From Chryseobacterium edaphi (GTDB taxonomy: Bacteria; Bacteroidota; Bacteroidia; Flavobacteriales; Weeksellaceae): a stretch of 64,000 nt of DNA. This document shows positions 61,985 to 64,000 of this stretch, in pieces. The stretch covers positions 310,001-374,000 of the forward strand of contig NZ_JAOTEM010000004.1 in the NCBI RefSeq assembly GCF_025628985.1, given 5' to 3'. The notes under the pieces were generated by a model. That model saw nothing but the letters and a program-made list of their open reading frames with translations, had not been told where the DNA came from and searched no databases. The stretch's first letter is position 1; every line of letters starts with the position of its first letter. A program made the translations under genes and the position numbers.

Positions 61985-63214
61985 CTATTCCGTTCTCAAA
62001 GCTTCGATAGGTCTGATTCGTGAAGCTCTGTATGCCGGAATAAATCCTGCAATCAATCCTGAAATAACAAGACTGATAAATGCTGCGAAAATCAATCCCC
62101 ATCCCACACTCGGATCTTTAATAAAATATTTTTCTAAACCGTCTCCAATTAATTCTAAAGTCAACACACCTATTCCTACGCCTACAAAACCGGAAATTAC
62201 GGTAATGACAATACTTTCCTGCATAATTAATGCAACAATACTTCTTGGCTTAGCTCCGATTGCTTTTCGTACTCCGATTTCCTTGGTACGTTCTTTCACG
62301 ATATAAACCATGATATTACTGATCCCAATAATACCCGCAAGCAAAGTTCCCATTCCAATAAATCCTACGATTATCGTAATCACAAACAGGAAAGTAAAAG
62401 AATCCTGCAATCCTTCTGCACGGTTATTGACTCCAACTGCATTTTGATCATCAGGAGATACTTTTTTTCTTGCTCTCAATTCTTTTTCAAGATCCTTTCC
62501 GTATTTTATGGCCTGATCGGGCTGCATTTTTTCGTCGTATGCAATAAATACCGTACTTATCGTATCTGATCCTTTTTTAACTTGTTGAAGCGTAGAAATC
62601 GGAACACTGATCATTCTTTCGTCCCAGTCTCCTCCATCATCACTAAATACGCCGATTACTTTGAAAATACTTCCGTTGATTTCCAGTTCTTTTCCTACAG
62701 GATCACCATTTTTGATCAAATCTCTCTGTACCATTCTTCCAATCACAGCAACATACTGATCATTTTCTATATCTCTTTTGGAGATAAATCTTCCGTTCAT
62801 CAGTTTACGGTTTTCAATAAAAGCCTCTTCATCATTAGCTCCGGAGATCTGATAACTTCCGCTTTCTTTACCGTATTTAACTAAAAAATTTGTGGAATAT
62901 CTTGGAGTTGAATACTGTACTTTTTCGGGCTGCGATTTGATCAGCGCATCATAATCAGAGTTGTTCAACGTCACCTGTCGATCTGCCTGAAGTCCGCCAT
63001 ATGCAATATTGGTACGACCCGTAAAAATCGTAATTAAATTTTGCGCATCCCTTGTAAAACCTTCCTGAAAGGCATTTTGTAAACCATTTCCTATCCCGAA
63101 AAGCACAATAAAGATATACAGTCCCAAAGCTACCGTAAACCCTGAAAGCACCGTCCGCAATACATTACTGCGAATAGAACTGAATATTTCCTGCCACCGA
63201 TCTAGGTCAAACAT
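61985..63214 (-). CDS. MacB-like ABC transporter permease (paralogue)
   Basis: This 409-residue protein has the same architecture as its neighbour at 60560: an N-terminal helix (SIRSNVLRTVLSGFTVALGL), a periplasmic MacB core with VAVIGRMVQRDLIKNGDPVG, and three C-terminal FtsX helices with KERTKEIGVRRAIGAKPRS (reads KERTKEIGVRKAIGAKP) and the ending IRPIEALRTE. The gap of 153 bases to the next gene holds only AT-rich repeats of simple type. It works with the ATPase encoded upstream and the adaptor downstream to export an unknown substrate. Confidence 0.93.
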   Translation of the reverse strand: MFDLDRWQEIFSSIRSNVLRTVLSGFTVALGLYIFIVLFGIGNGLQNAFQEGFTRDAQNLITIFTGRTNIAYGGLQADRQVTLNNSDYDALIKSQPEKVQYSTPRYSTNFLVKYGKESGSYQISGANDEEAFIENRKLMNGRFISKRDIENDQYVAVIGRMVQRDLIKNGDPVGKELEINGSIFKVIGVFSDDGGDWDERMISVPISTLQQVKKGSDTISTVFIAYDEKMQPDQAIKYGKDLEKELRARKKVSPDDQNAVGVNNRAEGLQDSFTFLFVITIIVGFIGMGTLLAGIIGISNIMVYIVKERTKEIGVRKAIGAKPRSIVALIMQESIVITVISGFVGVGIGVLTLELIGDGLEKYFIKDPSVGWGLIFAAFISLVISGLIAGFIPAYRASRIRPIEALRTE

Positions 63215-63230
63215 ATATTTTTTTGATTTG

Positions 63231-63383
63231 AAGCGGGAAGCTGGGTGATGGAAGTTTCCAAACTTATCGCTGATTTTTATTTAAATATTACCTTTCTAAA
63301 GATTCTCCAAACACGTAGCGGAAAACAAAGCTACATTAAACACTCCGTAAAACTTCCAGCTTCCAGCGCCCATCTTCCCGCTA
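63231..63383. repeat. Imperfect inverted repeat flanking the gap between ATPase and permease genes
   Basis: The left arm (63232-63259, starting agcgggaagctggg) and the reverse complement of the right arm (63351-63382, starting agcgggaagatggg) match closely, apart from a duplicated ctggaag in the right arm. The arms are about 90 bases apart and could form a long stem or be the ends of a small mobile-type repeat. The right arm overlaps the ATPase stop codon. Confidence 0.6.
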
Positions 63384-64000
63384 CAATACAATCTGATCAA
63401 TAAACTCGTCGCTTTCTATAATTCCGTCACGTAGGATTACGTTTCTTTTAGTTTGAGCAGCAACATCGGGTTCGTGGGTTACAACGATGATGGTTTTTCC
63501 TTCATTGTTGATATCCTGAAGCAACTTCATAATATCGTGAGTGGTTTTTGAATCTAACGCTCCGGTCGGTTCATCCGCTAAAACAACTTTAGGATTGGTA
63601 ATTAATGCTCTCGCAATTGCAACCCTTTGTTTTTGTCCACCCGAAAGTTCATTCGGAAGATGCGTTGCCCATTGTGCCAAACCTACTTTTTCCAGATACT
63701 CCATTGCTCTTAAGTTACGCTCTTTTCTCGGTACATTTTGATAATATAACGGAAGCGCAACATTATCTAAAGCTGTTTTATAACCAATCAAATTAAAAGA
63801 CTGAAAAACGAAACCAAGAAATTTCGAACGGTATTCAGCTGCTTTTACTTCATTCAGATGTTCAATCGGAATTCCATCGAGATCGTAAACGCCGCTGTCT
63901 TTTTCATCCAGAATCCCGATAATATTCAACAAAGTTGATTTTCCGGAACCTGAACTTCCCATAATAGAGACAAATTCACCTTCTTCGATATTAAGGTTAA
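63381..64000 (-). CDS. ABC transporter ATP-binding protein, MacB/LolD type (N-terminus cut by window edge)
   Basis: About 206 residues are visible and the frame stays open to the right edge. Motifs are Walker A MGSSGSGKST, the Q-loop in LGFVFQSFNLIGYKT, the signature LSGGQKQRVAIARAL, Walker B VVLADEPTGALDSKT and the switch His in VVTHEPDVA. This set is typical of the MacB/LolD/DevA ATPases that power MacB-type permeases. It precedes the two permease genes and the adaptor on the same strand. Only about 15-25 residues should be missing. Confidence 0.95.
   Translation of the reverse strand, partial: NLNIEEGEFVSIMGSSGSGKSTLLNIIGILDEKDSGVYDLDGIPIEHLNEVKAAEYRSKFLGFVFQSFNLIGYKTALDNVALPLYYQNVPRKERNLRAMEYLEKVGLAQWATHLPNELSGGQKQRVAIARALITNPKVVLADEPTGALDSKTTHDIMKLLQDINNEGKTIIVVTHEPDVAAQTKRNVILRDGIIESDEFIDQIVL

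Overview
The window looks like chromosome of a flavobacterium, most likely Chryseobacterium or a close relative in Weeksellaceae. It is AT-rich. A large secreted protein carries a C-terminal type IX secretion (T9SS) sorting domain. Many gene starts are preceded by the Bacteroidetes promoter signature TTTG-N18/19-TAnnTTTG, and no clear Shine-Dalgarno sequences are seen. No rRNA, tRNA, CRISPR array, insertion sequence or phage gene was found.

Layout. (1) 1-2654 holds the end of exonuclease III, an RlpA-like protein and rimO. (2) 2796-16806, all minus strand, is a polysaccharide assembly line: Wzc-type kinase, Wzx flippase, Wzy-like polymerase, five glycosyltransferases, a glycosidase-like protein, RfbC and a WcaJ-type initiating transferase. 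(3) 16980-20637 has short separate units: a small sugar transferase with an outer-membrane barrel protein, a PglE-type aminotransferase, and a plus-strand flavin/2Fe-2S reductase. (4) 20700-49572, minus strand, is a second and larger assembly line. It runs WbpM/PglF-type dehydratase, Wza, a second Wzc, a UDP-sugar dehydrogenase, a second Wzx, an aminosugar/acyl block, glycosyltransferases with a second Wzy, UDP-L-FucNAc genes (fnlABC type), a PglC-type initiating transferase, and an unusual lipid-like block that ends at a strong terminator. (5) 50009-53920 is a T9SS-sorted protein with a small membrane-anchored protein. (6) 53994-57773 has recX, glyA, an ArsR/ArsC-type cluster and a small hypothetical gene. 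(7) 57849-64000 is a serine beta-lactamase-family protein downstream of a MacAB-like exporter.

The most interesting part is 19579-25473. Two KASIII-like synthases, an acyl carrier protein, a FabG-like reductase and a Rieske oxygenase sit in tight coupling with a PglD-type sugar N-acyltransferase and a PglC homologue. A reductase suited to the Rieske enzyme lies just beyond the terminator on the other strand, and a PglE aminotransferase lies next to it. Together with the WbpM/PglF dehydratase at the far end, this is a complete bacillosamine-type (UDP-QuiNAc4N) route in which the usual acetyl-CoA step may be replaced by a custom, possibly oxygenated, acyl group built on a dedicated ACP. This is an inference from gene content and adjacency. 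A second KASIII-SDR pair (36423-38112), next to a GNAT acetyltransferase and two aminotransferase-family genes, suggests another acyl-amino sugar in the same glycan.

Predicted chemistry for the second locus is an initiating acyl-QuiNAc4N, an L-FucNAc-type sugar and a HexNAc-uronic acid. The first locus carries rfbC, so L-rhamnose is possible if rmlA, rmlB and rmlD lie elsewhere. Several gene starts were moved downstream because a promoter -7 element overlaps the longest reading frame; each case is noted in the entry.
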